Of a stretch of DNA of 64,000 bases, positions 1 through 10,982 are shown in pieces. How positions within the stretch are numbered: the first letter of the stretch is position 1; each line of letters starts with the position of its first letter. Under the pieces are notes generated by a model. The model searched no databases. It was not told the DNA's origin and saw only the letters and a list, made by a program, of their open reading frames with translations. Origin of the DNA: Streptococcus pneumoniae (GTDB taxonomy: Bacteria > Bacillota > Bacilli > Lactobacillales > Streptococcaceae). The translations under genes were made by a program, and so were the position numbers. Where the stretch lies: NCBI RefSeq assembly GCF_001347015.1, contig NZ_CFGI01000002.1, forward strand, positions 62,001 through 126,000, written 5' to 3'.

Positions 1-150
1 ACTCTTCGAAAATCTCTTCAAACCACATCAACGTCGCCTTACCGTAGGTATACGATACTGACTCTGTCAGTTCTATCCACAACCTCAAAACACTGTTTTG
101 AGCAACCTGCGGCTAGCTTCCTAATTTGCACTTTGATTTTCATTGAGTAT
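1..150 (+). repeat. BOX element (boxA-boxB-boxC), cut by window edge
   Basis: Dispersed pneumococcal BOX repeat. It runs from ACTCTTCGAAAATCTC to TTCATTGAGTAT with one 45-bp boxB unit between boxA and boxC. The first two bases of boxA (AT) lie outside the window. The boxA part resembles the sequence targeted by the BOX-PCR primer. It ends 30 bases before the promoter of the next gene. Confidence 0.9.
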
Positions 151-169
151 AAATCAAGCGACTTTATTT

Positions 170-206
170 AAAAAGTGCTATAATAGAATTAGAAAATCGG
201 AGGAAA
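170..206 (+). promoter_or_regulatory. Extended -10 promoter and RBS of the DUF1827 gene
   Basis: TGCTATAAT (TATAAT at 179-184) is an extended -10 with no clear -35. A GGAGG ribosome binding site follows shortly before the ATG at 211. The BOX element ends just upstream. Confidence 0.6.
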
Positions 207-210
207 TGTT

Positions 211-510
211 ATGAAGCTTATCAATACGACAAACTCACACTCGCAACTTGTAAAAAGCCAGCTAGAAAGTACAGATGCAACCCTTGTTGAGGTTTATTCT
301 GCAGGGAATACAGATGTTATTTTTACCCAAGCTCCGCTTCACTATGAAATCCTCATCTCAAACAAACACCGTGCTATTCGTGAGCCTGAAATCGAAACCA
401 TTCAAGAATTTTTCTTGAAACGTAAAATTGATAAGGACTCTATTGATGAAGCCAATATCAAGACACTCTACTCAGAGAAATTGATTGGAATTTCAATCCC
501 AATCAAGTAA
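211..510 (+). CDS. DUF1827 family protein
   Basis: A 99-residue soluble protein that I recognise as the streptococcal DUF1827 family; no function is established. It has no signal peptide or membrane segment. The N-terminal half is beta-rich and the C-terminal half is charged and probably helical. The ATG follows a good GGAGG site and its own extended -10 promoter, so the start is secure. The gene is monocistronic: a strong hairpin terminator follows, and the neighbour ezrA is convergent. Length is that of the whole family, so it is intact. Confidence 0.75.
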   Translation: MKLINTTNSHSQLVKSQLESTDATLVEVYSAGNTDVIFTQAPLHYEILISNKHRAIREPEIETIQEFFLKRKIDKDSIDEANIKTLYSEKLIGISIPIK

Positions 511-564
511 GGAAATTGAGTAAAAACTCGACTTGAGCGAAAGTCCAATAAGTCTTTCCATAAT

Positions 565-612
565 AAAACGCATAGTAGCAAGAGTTCTACACCCGCTATT
601 ATGCGTTTTTAT
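565..612 (+). terminator. Rho-independent terminator after the DUF1827 gene
   Basis: AAAACGCATAgTAGC pairs with GCTAtTATGCGTTTT across a 15-nt loop and is followed by T-rich sequence. Confidence 0.8.
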
Positions 613-646
613 AATTTTGAATCCTTTTGCTCACGATACTACTATA

Positions 647-690
647 GAAAAAGATTTGATTCTGCTTCTCACACAATCAAATCTTTTTCT
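647..690 (-). terminator. Terminator of ezrA, probably bidirectional
   Basis: GAAAAAGATTTGATT at 647 pairs with AATCAAATCTTTTTC ending near 690, giving A/T tails on both strands directly after the ezrA stop codon. Confidence 0.8.
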
Positions 691-694
691 TTTA

Positions 695-2422
695 TTAAAA
701 ACGAATCGTTTCACGTGTTTTTTCATATGAGGTAACAAAGCGGTTGGTTACACCAGGCTCTGCCACTTCCAATGCTTGAGAAATCTTGTCAAATGAAGCG
801 TGATAATCAAATTCTTTTTCAAAAATATCTAAAGCTTCGTTAAATGCTTCTTGAATACGTTCATCAAATGAGCGGTAGCGGTTAGAATATTGCAATAGTT
901 GCTCTGTCAAGGTTGCATACTGCACAATATTATAAGTTTCCGTTTCTAAAGCTTCCATATCATTCGTTGCAATTTCAAGAACTCGGGTAACAGATTCAAT
1001 GTTAATCATTTTCTGTTCTAACTCAACCATTAAATCCTCGGTATTATTGCTTGCCGTAAAGAATAACTTCAAGAAAGTTTGTGGAATACCTGGCAGATTG
1101 CGTTTTTCCATGTATCGCTTGATAGTATGGAGACGATTGACATAAACATTTGCCTTTTGACGTGCATTGATATCATCTTTCTCAATTTGTGTCAGGCGCT
1201 CACTAACTGAAATTTGCTCATCTTCAATATCTTTTAGTTGAGTTTGTAAATCCTCAAGATTTTCTTCAAGAACTGAATAAGCTTGGGTTGGTTCTTCTTG
1301 ATTTGAAGTTACCTCAACAATAGCTGCCTCAAAACTCTCTAATTCTGTCTGAATACGACGAACATGGCTTGCAGCTGTCTCAGGAAGTAAATAGGTCTTA
1401 CTCAAACGTGCAATATCTTCTCCCAATAAAGTATTATTCTCTTTCATATGTTGAAGGTAAGTTGGAAGAGTTGCAAGTAGATTTTCCACTACTTTCTGAG
1501 CAGCAATTTCTCGAGTAAAAATATCATACAAGGCATTGATTTCCTCTTGTGCCTGTCCATTCTCATATTCGGCATTATCCAATTCCAACTGGCGAATATT
1601 CTCTTGGTTTTTCTTGAATGCTTCATAAAGCAAGTGGAAACGTGCTTCAATATCCGTTTCAACAAAATGATAATTAGCATCAATTAGTTTACGATAACCA
1701 TCTTCTAAATCTTCTAGTTGATCTGGTAGCTCTTTAGATAATGTTGTTACAATTGCTGGTATACGATCAACAATATGTGTCAAAGCCAAGATATGATTTT
1801 CAGCATTATCCAAAATCACAGCAGCTTCTACTGGGTCACCCGATGAATTCAAGGTTACAAATTGTGAAAATTCAGATTGGATATTTTCTAATTGTTTTTC
1901 AATTTCATCCAAGGCTTGACCATACTGTTCTGAATTTTCAGCAACTCTATGCTGAAGTTCCTCAAATAAATCCAAAGCATGAAGAACACGACCACTATTT
2001 TTAGATTCTTGCTTCTCTAAGTCTGCCAAAGCATTGCGAATTTCAGCAATATCTTCTTCAATCAAAGTAATTTGACTCTCAATTTGGTCAATTTGATGAC
2101 TGGCCTTGAGAAAACGAAATGAATGGTTATAGCCTTCTGCTTCAAAGAGATTATTTTCAATATCGGCAAAAGAGTTGAGAGATAAATCGACCCATTTTTG
2201 ATTCCATTCACGGAAAGCCACTTGACTTTGTCCAATCAAGTGCATATTTTTTACAGCTTCTACTTCGTCATTTACTGGAAGATTGTATAGTTCTTCTTTT
2301 CTTTCTTCTAGCGCCTCTAATCTTCCCTCGTTTCGCTTACGTAGAAAGATTGCCACTACATAAGCCAGAACTAAAATGACTGCAATTGCAACCATTAAAT
2401 AAATTAGTTGTCCATTAGACAT
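695..2422 (-). CDS. ezrA: Septation ring formation regulator EzrA
   Basis: EzrA is a membrane-anchored cytoplasmic coiled-coil protein that binds FtsZ and coordinates division and peripheral wall synthesis. The 575-residue product starts MSNGQLIYLM, has one N-terminal membrane segment (about residues 5-26) followed by RKR, and is then almost all heptad-rich coiled coil. Length matches the family. I chose the ATG at 2422 because GGAG lies 7 nt before it; an in-frame ATG 9 codons upstream has no such site. TGATATAAT at about 2458-2463 gives it a promoter separate from gyrB, although the 81-bp gap also allows read-through. Confidence 0.95.
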   Translation of the reverse strand: MSNGQLIYLMVAIAVILVLAYVVAIFLRKRNEGRLEALEERKEELYNLPVNDEVEAVKNMHLIGQSQVAFREWNQKWVDLSLNSFADIENNLFEAEGYNHSFRFLKASHQIDQIESQITLIEEDIAEIRNALADLEKQESKNSGRVLHALDLFEELQHRVAENSEQYGQALDEIEKQLENIQSEFSQFVTLNSSGDPVEAAVILDNAENHILALTHIVDRIPAIVTTLSKELPDQLEDLEDGYRKLIDANYHFVETDIEARFHLLYEAFKKNQENIRQLELDNAEYENGQAQEEINALYDIFTREIAAQKVVENLLATLPTYLQHMKENNTLLGEDIARLSKTYLLPETAASHVRRIQTELESFEAAIVEVTSNQEEPTQAYSVLEENLEDLQTQLKDIEDEQISVSERLTQIEKDDINARQKANVYVNRLHTIKRYMEKRNLPGIPQTFLKLFFTASNNTEDLMVELEQKMINIESVTRVLEIATNDMEALETETYNIVQYATLTEQLLQYSNRYRSFDERIQEAFNEALDIFEKEFDYHASFDKISQALEVAEPGVTNRFVTSYEKTRETIRF

Positions 2423-2503
2423 ATCAAACTCCTTTTTTACTTGAAACAATCGTAATGATTATATCATATTTTTTAGACCAAGGGAACTACTTCTCCCGAT
2501 TTT

Positions 2504-5028
<2,525 letters not shown>

Positions 5029-5044
5029 AGCTTTTATTATACCA
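5029..5044 (-). promoter_or_regulatory. Extended -10 abutting the HAD start codon
   Basis: On the minus strand TGGTATAAT (TATAAT at 5041-5036) is followed by only 7 nt and then the ATG. Transcription would begin at or next to the start codon. No recognisable -35 is present. Confidence 0.6.
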
Positions 5045-5088
5045 TTTTTTCGTTAAAAAAGCGATGATTTCCCTGAGTTTTCAATATA

Positions 5089-5113
5089 AAAAACGAGAGA
5101 ATAACTCCCGTTT
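5089..5113 (-). terminator. Terminator after the DJ-1/PfpI gene
   Basis: Minus strand AACGGGAG-N5-CTCTCGTT followed by TTTT, directly after the DJ-1 stop codon. It ends the dinG-rodA-DJ-1 run. Confidence 0.8.
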
Positions 5114-5667
5114 TACTGATTTTTACCAAAGACATCTCGATAGAGCATTCCTGTTCGTAAAGTCTCTGCGTCTCCTCCTAATTGCTCCACCAACTCATAG
5201 GCAAAGGCAAGGGCTGTAGAGGGACCTCGACTGGTTGTCAAGTGACCATCTACCACTACTGTTTCCTTGACATATCGACCATCAAGGATTTGCTCTTGAA
5301 CACCGTCATAACAAGTGTATTCCTTGTTTTTCAATAGCCCTGCTTGATTGAGGGCTATCGGCGCCGCACAAATGGCTGCCAATTTCTTTCCTTTTTGTTC
5401 GAAGATTTGCAATTCTTTAATCAAAGCCTGATTATCACGCAAATGTGCAGAACCAGGCATTCCGCCAGGAAGGACAATCATATCATAGTCTGATAAATCT
5501 CCATCAAAGACACGATCTGCTCTTACTTGGATTGCATGCGAACCCGTTACTTGCTTTTCAAAACCAACCATATCACAAGTAATATTTGCCCGACGCAAGA
5601 CATCCACAACTGTCAAAGCTTCAATTTCTTCAAAGCCCTGAGCCAACATAACTGCTACTTTTACCAT
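5113..5667 (-). CDS. DJ-1/PfpI (ThiJ) family protein
   Basis: A 184-residue cytoplasmic protein of the DJ-1 superfamily, members of which act as glyoxalases/deglycases, chaperones or oxidative-stress proteins. The nucleophilic-elbow Cys is C100 in LAAICAAP, and the partner Glu is E16 in GFEEIEA, equivalent to Glu18 of human DJ-1. The PGGMPGS loop is present. It is the last gene after rodA (10-nt gap) and is followed by a terminator. The sequence does not say which DJ-1 activity it has; a link to wall synthesis through rodA would be guesswork. Confidence 0.85.
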   Translation of the reverse strand: MVKVAVMLAQGFEEIEALTVVDVLRRANITCDMVGFEKQVTGSHAIQVRADRVFDGDLSDYDMIVLPGGMPGSAHLRDNQALIKELQIFEQKGKKLAAICAAPIALNQAGLLKNKEYTCYDGVQEQILDGRYVKETVVVDGHLTTSRGPSTALAFAYELVEQLGGDAETLRTGMLYRDVFGKNQ

Positions 5668-5677
5668 GATTTTCTCC

Positions 5678-6901
5678 TTATTTAATTTGTTTTAATACAA
5701 CCTTTTTCCGTTTGAATGGGACTTTTCCGCTCTTTTCTTCAGCTAGATTAGTCTGGTAACTCATCGATAAAAGCAAGCCAACACCAATCAAATTACTGAT
5801 AATAGCTGATCCTCCTTGCGAAATGAAAGGCAGTGGAATCCCCGTCAAAGGAAGCAAGCCCGTCACAGCGCCGATATTCTCAAAGATGTGGAAGAGTAAC
5901 ATCATAATCAAACCTGTGGAAATATAGGTGTAGAACTGGTTATTTGATTTGAGAGTAATCTTCAACATACGATAAATCAACATGAGATAAAGGGCGATAA
6001 CAAAGACAGAGCCAATAAAGCCAAAATCTTCTGCAATGACCGTGAAAATCATATCCGACTCTCGAACTGGGATAAGCAGATTAGAAGCATTAAAACCTTG
6101 ACCAAATAAGCCACCGCTCCCAATGGCAATCTGCCCTTGAGCCTGCTGGTAAGTCGTTGTTTGGGCAAACTCAAAGGGATTGAGCCAAGCCAAAATCCGA
6201 TTGATTTGGTAGGTCGGCATTCCAATCTGGTGAAGAAAAGCTCGTCCGTCCTTGCTAATAAAGATGGCTAAGAAACCAGCAACTCCTGTTACAGCAGTCA
6301 CAAATACTGGAATAATAATTTTCCAAGAAACCCCTGATAATAAAACGATTCCTGAGAAAATGGCTACAAAAACCAAAGCCGTCCCTAAGTCACTTTGAAG
6401 TGCTAAAAGAACTAGTACTGGAATAGTAAAGAGAATCATCCAAAAAATTAACAAAAAGTCCAGCGGAACCGTGCGTCTCCATTCCTTATGTTTTTTGGTA
6501 AACTGGACAATCACACGGGCCAACATGAGGATATAGGAGATTTTCATAAATTCTGACGGTTGGAACAAGGTAACACCATTTACCGATACCCAGTTTTTGG
6601 CACCCGTTGATGCAACTAGGCTTGGATTATAAAAGACAATCGGCAAGATCATAAGTCCCAAGCCTAAAATATATAGAAAGGGGGTCACCTTCCAAAGAAA
6701 TTCTGTATTAAAGAGCATGACGATAAAACCAATCACAAGCCCCAAGGCGATCCAGGCGACCTGCTGCCCTAAAATGGGCAGAATATTGTTTGGATAATCA
6801 TGACTAACAGCTATATAGATAGCCACCACGCCAATAACCAGTAGAAAAAATACTGGCAATAGCAAACTATAATCGACTCTAGAGTCGAGAGAACGTTTCA
6901 T
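5678..6901 (-). CDS. rodA: SEDS peptidoglycan glycosyltransferase RodA
   Basis: Integral membrane glycan polymerase of the SEDS family, which with a class B PBP builds peripheral peptidoglycan. About ten hydrophobic segments are visible. Family signatures are QPSEFMKISYI, LQSDLGTALV, GSGGLFGQGF, FTVIAEDFGFIG and the C-terminal GIPLPFISQGGS. Length is about 407 residues. I start it at the ATG at 6901, which has AAGG about 9 nt upstream; an in-frame ATG nine codons earlier lacks a site. RodA rather than FtsW is inferred from the short cytoplasmic tails and the syntenic context. It lies 36 nt after dinG. Confidence 0.9.
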   Translation of the reverse strand: MKRSLDSRVDYSLLLPVFFLLVIGVVAIYIAVSHDYPNNILPILGQQVAWIALGLVIGFIVMLFNTEFLWKVTPFLYILGLGLMILPIVFYNPSLVASTGAKNWVSVNGVTLFQPSEFMKISYILMLARVIVQFTKKHKEWRRTVPLDFLLIFWMILFTIPVLVLLALQSDLGTALVFVAIFSGIVLLSGVSWKIIIPVFVTAVTGVAGFLAIFISKDGRAFLHQIGMPTYQINRILAWLNPFEFAQTTTYQQAQGQIAIGSGGLFGQGFNASNLLIPVRESDMIFTVIAEDFGFIGSVFVIALYLMLIYRMLKITLKSNNQFYTYISTGLIMMLLFHIFENIGAVTGLLPLTGIPLPFISQGGSAIISNLIGVGLLLSMSYQTNLAEEKSGKVPFKRKKVVLKQIK

Positions 6902-6937
6902 ATACACTAACCTTATACTTTCATACAATACTATTTA

Positions 6938-9388
6938 TCAAAGTTCATTTAAAAATTTATCAACAGCCTCATCAACTTCGGATCGAGAGACGGTATTAAC
7001 AGTAGCTTCTTTTGCTAGAGATGCTACTATCTGTTTGCCATATCGCTTTCCGACAATTCTCCTATCCAAAACAAGAGTTAAGGAACGTTGGTGTTCGCGT
7101 CTCATACTTCTTCCCAAAGCCTGTTTTAAACGAATAATGGCCATGGGCAATTGATAATCATAAAAGGCATTTTTCCCTTCTTGATTCAGTTCTTGATTAA
7201 TCTTTTTCGTCAAGGGTTCTTGAGGATTTTGGAAAGGAAGCCTCGGTACAACTTGAATCACAAAAGGATGGCTTGAAAAATCAACTCCCTCCCAGAAACT
7301 TGCTGCACCAAGCAGGATTTGTTGTTCACCTTTTTCAAAGCGTTTCTTTAGCTGATGAACATCCCCATTTTTATACTGGGCCAAGTGGCTAACTGGAAGT
7401 AAATCCGATACTGCTAGAAGCATATCTTTAGCGGTAAAGAGAACTAAAATCGGTTGCTGGAAAGCTCGAATTTCCACTAGTAAATCAGCTACCTCTCTGG
7501 CATAAACTTCTAAGGAGGTTTCTGTTACCAAGGGAAAATCCTTGACCAAGACCACTTCTTGATCCTGTTTTTTACCAGCTTCAATCTTAAGAAATTTGGC
7601 TTCAGGATAGCCTAACAGGTCTGCCAAAGAAACTCTTTGACTAATCTCAAGAGTAGCCGATACTCCCAAGACTTGGCATGAATCAGGCACTAAGGAAGAT
7701 AGAAGAATACGGCCTGATTTAGTAGAAGAAATCTGAATTTTCTTTTGATTCGTTTCAGTTGCTTCAAGCCAGTAATCTCGGTCAGCTGTAAAATAACGAA
7801 CCAACTCCTCAAAGCCTTCTACTTCTAATTCTGAAAAATACTGGTGGAGATTGGCAAGAGAATCTAAGATATTTTTCTTAGATTTTCCAGACTGAAATTG
7901 TTCTATCAAGTAGAGGCACTCAAAGCGAATACTTTCTAGTATTCGTTGCTGGACCTTATTTTGCTCCTCCAGTAAAGCCTTATCAAGCAAATCAATAATA
8001 GACTGGATATCGTAGGTCTCTTGAAGCAGATTTTCTAGAGCCAACAAAATCTTTTGAACTTCATCAATAATCAATAAACGGTCACTGACAAATTCAGGAT
8101 TATCTTCAAGTCTGGTTACAAGATAGGCATGATTGGTCACTAAAAGATTGCAGTTTTGTGCCCTTTCTTGACTACGTTTCCAAAAATCTTCCGTCACAAA
8201 TAAACTCTGGGATGATAAATTCCCATCATGACGAAGGTTTGTCAGAAAATGTTGGTAACGGTAGAGTTGACCAATCTCATCCAAATCTCCTGTCTCTGTC
8301 TCTGTCAACCAAACCAAGAGTTGCATTTTAAAACGTCTAAATAAGCGATTTTCATCATTTTCCTGCAAGGAACGATAAAAGGCATCCAACTTCAGATAAT
8401 TGTGTGGTCCCTTTAAAGAATGAATATCTGTATGGAATACTTCCTTGAGGCGTTTACCTTCTTCTTCCATGATTTGATTTTGAAGAATCTTTGTCGGAAC
8501 GCTAAGGACAATCTGACGATTTTCCACTTGGGACAAAGCGGGTAAGAGATAGCCATAAGTTTTCCCAATCCCAGTCGGCGCTTGAATCAGAGAGACAGGC
8601 TCATCTTTCAATAGCAAGCCAACCTCTTTAGCAAAACTTTCTTGTTCCTCCCTCACTTCAAGGTTCAACAGAGAAATATTTTTAGAAAAATCTTGAGATA
8701 GTTTTCGTGACTCCAAGAGAGCTGCAGTTTTCTTGAAATATAATCCTTGAACTTGGACCAAGTCTGGAGAAGTCAGGATAGATTGGTTGCGATAAATTTC
8801 CTCAATAACCAAGTAGGACTCATATAAGAGAGCGTCAGCCATTTCCAGCAAGCGTTCCAAGAGACCTTTAGGAAGCTGGGCCATCTTTTCCCGTAGAAAT
8901 AAGAGTAATTCCGCAGTAGCTTGGGCATCTGAAAGGGCTGTGTGGGCATGCTTTAGAGGAATTCCTAATTCCCGGCACAAAATAGGCAAGCTATATTTTC
9001 CCAGTTCAGGGAAAAAGACCTGGGCCAATTCGACCGTGTCAACACGAGGATTTCTTAGTTCATAGCCTTCAAAAAATAAATTTTCCGCCAAAAGATTGGC
9101 ATCAAACTGAACATTATGGGCTACAAAAATCCCATCCTCCACCAAGTCAAAGATTTTTCTGGCAACTTGCGAAAAATCAGGCGCTTGCGCCAGACGTTGA
9201 TCAGTCAGTCCTGTCAGTTCTTTGATATGAGCATCTAAGGGTTCATGTGGATTGACATCCGTCGTATAGTGATCGACGATTTTTCCGTCCTCAATCACAA
9301 CAATTCCCACTTGGATAATTTTAGCCTTACTACCTGTGCTAGTTGCCTCTAAATCCACCACAACATAGCGATTACCAATCGTTTTCAT
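6938..9388 (-). CDS. dinG: DinG-type bifunctional exonuclease/helicase protein
   Basis: An 816-residue protein with an N-terminal DnaQ-like 3'-5' exonuclease domain (about 1-165: VVDLEAT for the first DE, AHNVQFD, and HTALSDAQAT for His/Asp) joined to a DinG/XPD-like superfamily 2 helicase. The helicase has Walker A QAPTGIGKTYG, a DEVQ box (LLIIDEVQK) and QALGRSMRRE as motif VI. The four iron-sulfur cysteines of E. coli DinG are absent, as in the Bacillus-type proteins, where helicase activity is doubtful. Role is DNA repair or nucleolysis. TGGTATAAT ends 8 nt before the ATG with no room for a ribosome binding site. It heads the dinG-rodA-DJ-1 run. Confidence 0.9.
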   Translation of the reverse strand: MKTIGNRYVVVDLEATSTGSKAKIIQVGIVVIEDGKIVDHYTTDVNPHEPLDAHIKELTGLTDQRLAQAPDFSQVARKIFDLVEDGIFVAHNVQFDANLLAENLFFEGYELRNPRVDTVELAQVFFPELGKYSLPILCRELGIPLKHAHTALSDAQATAELLLFLREKMAQLPKGLLERLLEMADALLYESYLVIEEIYRNQSILTSPDLVQVQGLYFKKTAALLESRKLSQDFSKNISLLNLEVREEQESFAKEVGLLLKDEPVSLIQAPTGIGKTYGYLLPALSQVENRQIVLSVPTKILQNQIMEEEGKRLKEVFHTDIHSLKGPHNYLKLDAFYRSLQENDENRLFRRFKMQLLVWLTETETGDLDEIGQLYRYQHFLTNLRHDGNLSSQSLFVTEDFWKRSQERAQNCNLLVTNHAYLVTRLEDNPEFVSDRLLIIDEVQKILLALENLLQETYDIQSIIDLLDKALLEEQNKVQQRILESIRFECLYLIEQFQSGKSKKNILDSLANLHQYFSELEVEGFEELVRYFTADRDYWLEATETNQKKIQISSTKSGRILLSSLVPDSCQVLGVSATLEISQRVSLADLLGYPEAKFLKIEAGKKQDQEVVLVKDFPLVTETSLEVYAREVADLLVEIRAFQQPILVLFTAKDMLLAVSDLLPVSHLAQYKNGDVHQLKKRFEKGEQQILLGAASFWEGVDFSSHPFVIQVVPRLPFQNPQEPLTKKINQELNQEGKNAFYDYQLPMAIIRLKQALGRSMRREHQRSLTLVLDRRIVGKRYGKQIVASLAKEATVNTVSRSEVDEAVDKFLNEL

Positions 9389-9405
9389 TATAAAAAATTA
9401 TACCA
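9389..9405 (-). promoter_or_regulatory. Extended -10 abutting the dinG start codon
   Basis: Minus-strand TGGTATAAT (TATAAT at 9402-9397) with an 8-nt spacer to the ATG. It has the same arrangement as the HAD and U32 genes and predicts a leaderless or near-leaderless mRNA. Confidence 0.6.
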
Positions 9406-9532
9406 AAAAAAGGGCCATTTGGCACCTGCAAACATGGGATAATTTTCAAACTCAAAGAGATCACTTCCCTTAAAAAAACCATCAAACAGAGCATCCTAGC
9501 CTGATGATTTTTTTAAAATAGTGAAGAAATAC

Positions 9533-9574
9533 AAAAAATTGAGAGAAGAACTGTTTGCATCTTCCTTCTCTCAA
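9533..9574 (-). terminator. Terminator of the U32 peptidase gene
   Basis: Minus strand TTGAGAGAAG pairs with CTTCTCTCAA over a 16-nt loop and is followed by TTTTTT. Confidence 0.85.
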
Positions 9575-9587
9575 CGAATCATTTACT

Positions 9588-10517
9588 TTATTTAACCATG
9601 TCAGGATCGTAATCATAAAATCCTGTATCAAGGAAACGGTTTTTAGGGTGAAGTTTACGAACTTCTTCATCCAGCAAGAAGGCTTGGTCATGGCTAAAGT
9701 TGCCCTCTTGAATCAAGCTACGCGCTTGGATAAAGAGTTTTGCAATCTCAACAAAGTTCTGACCAGGAGCGTAGAGCCCTTCTAGTTTCCAGTGAGTGAA
9801 ACCATGCTCTACCAATTCTGTTAATTTTGTCATCAAATCAAGGTCATTGTTGGCAAAGATGTGGGTCCCATGATTGTCTTCAAAAATGGAATAATGGCTC
9901 TCTGGGTCACTTGGCTCAGCCAAGAAGAGGTCACGCTTACGCGTCTTTTCATCATCGATGTGCGTAAAGTTATAGTAGTTTTGCAAGAGAGGACGCTTAG
10001 AATGGTGAATAACACTAGCTCCATAAACCAAAACTTCAGCAGGAATTTCCAAAATCTCTGGCATTTTGAAAAGTTCAGCTGATGGAATTTCACGCGCCAA
10101 AACAGCCTCAGATGCGCCAGCCTTTTGTCCCCAGAAGTTAATCTGACGACTGCTTGTCACCATAGTTGAAGCATCATAGATGGTCTTAAAGGAATAACCA
10201 TCGCGATTGACCACATAAAAGACACCTGCATCCCCAATCGTAATGTAGTCTGTCTTGATTTCTTCCAAAAAGTCTAGGAAGGGCTTGATACGATCCATCA
10301 TATCTTGGTGCATGAGGGCATTGACTGCAACAATCAATTCCTTACCTGCTTCATGAACCAGCTTAGCGATTTCACGCAATTGGTCATGACTAAAGGTTGT
10401 TGGCAGACGAAGGCCAAAATCTTTCTCACCGACATAGATACGGTCTACACCAGCTTCGAGCAGTTGTTTAACTTGTTCAATACTTTCAGCAGTTGCTGTA
10501 ATGATAATCTTTTCCAT
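9588..10517 (-). CDS. Peptidase U32 family protein
   Basis: A 309-residue U32-type protein, the short single-domain form beginning MEKIIITATAES. U32 members include collagenase-like proteins and RNA or cofactor hydroxylation partners; streptococcal ones are often annotated as proteases without proof. The fold is a predicted TIM-like barrel (GVDRIYVGEKDFGLR, YITIGDAG, WKLEG). Open sequence continues upstream to 10658, but that extension is AT-rich, unlike the family and overlaps the promoter. No ribosome binding site precedes the ATG; TGGTATAAT lies 7 nt before it. A strong terminator follows, so it is probably transcribed alone. Confidence 0.85.
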   Translation of the reverse strand: MEKIIITATAESIEQVKQLLEAGVDRIYVGEKDFGLRLPTTFSHDQLREIAKLVHEAGKELIVAVNALMHQDMMDRIKPFLDFLEEIKTDYITIGDAGVFYVVNRDGYSFKTIYDASTMVTSSRQINFWGQKAGASEAVLAREIPSAELFKMPEILEIPAEVLVYGASVIHHSKRPLLQNYYNFTHIDDEKTRKRDLFLAEPSDPESHYSIFEDNHGTHIFANNDLDLMTKLTELVEHGFTHWKLEGLYAPGQNFVEIAKLFIQARSLIQEGNFSHDQAFLLDEEVRKLHPKNRFLDTGFYDYDPDMVK

Positions 10518-10533
10518 AAGAAAAATTATACCA
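10518..10533 (-). promoter_or_regulatory. Extended -10 abutting the U32 start codon
   Basis: Minus-strand TGGTATAAT (TATAAT at 10530-10525) then 7 nt and the ATG. A GGAG sequence upstream lies before the -10 and would not be in the transcript. Confidence 0.6.
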
Positions 10534-10656
10534 TATTTCTCCAAAATCAGCCATGCTTTGAAAATGAAAAGGGACTTTATTCTTTTTGTAACCTTTCTGT
10601 AATAATTCTCTGCCGAAAAAATGATAAAATAGGTATGTACTGTTAAGGAGAGAATC

Positions 10657-10944
10657 ATGCCCGTAAGAAAATTACAATCCTATGAGGTAGACTATCAAGA
10701 AGAATTAAACCAGCAACTTCCTCATTATCAAGCTTATGCACCTGAAGCACAAGCTGATAGCAATCTCAAAGAAATTTTATTTTTTGTCAATATCGCTGTT
10801 TTTTGTATCTGCATTGCCATCTTTAGTTTTATCTTTTTGTCATTAAAATTAACAACTGTGCTTGCCTTACCTGCAGCAATAGTATCCAGCTTACTTGTTT
10901 TAAAAATCCAACGCTCTATTATCAAACGAAAACTTAAAAAATAA
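10657..10944 (+). CDS. Small two-segment membrane protein (DUF3270-like)
   Basis: A 95-residue protein with a polar N-terminus (about 1-35), two closely spaced membrane segments (about 40-60 and 65-83) and a very basic tail (KIQRSIIKRKLKK). It resembles the streptococcal DUF3270 family; function unknown. AAGGAGAG precedes the ATG and a TGATAAAAT -10 lies at 10622-10630. It is divergent from the U32 gene and convergent with ciaH, sharing the ciaH terminator. Confidence 0.65.
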   Translation: MPVRKLQSYEVDYQEELNQQLPHYQAYAPEAQADSNLKEILFFVNIAVFCICIAIFSFIFLSLKLTTVLALPAAIVSSLLVLKIQRSIIKRKLKK

Positions 10945-10982
10945 ACATATCGCCCCATCCGGAGCGATATGTTTATTTTTTC
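10943..10982. terminator. Bidirectional terminator between the small membrane gene and ciaH
   Basis: AAACATATCGC at 10943 pairs with GCGATATGTTT ending at 10974, followed by ATTTTTT on the plus strand. The stem overlaps the ends of both convergent genes. Confidence 0.85.

Noticed and set aside
1-150. Initial idea that the ATACTCTTCG...GAGTAT repeats are SPRITE or insertion-sequence ends
   Set aside because: The boxA primer-like sequence and exact 45-bp internal units identify them as BOX elements.
533-730. A 65-codon frame after the DUF1827 gene
   Set aside because: It covers two terminator hairpins and the end of ezrA and has no RBS.
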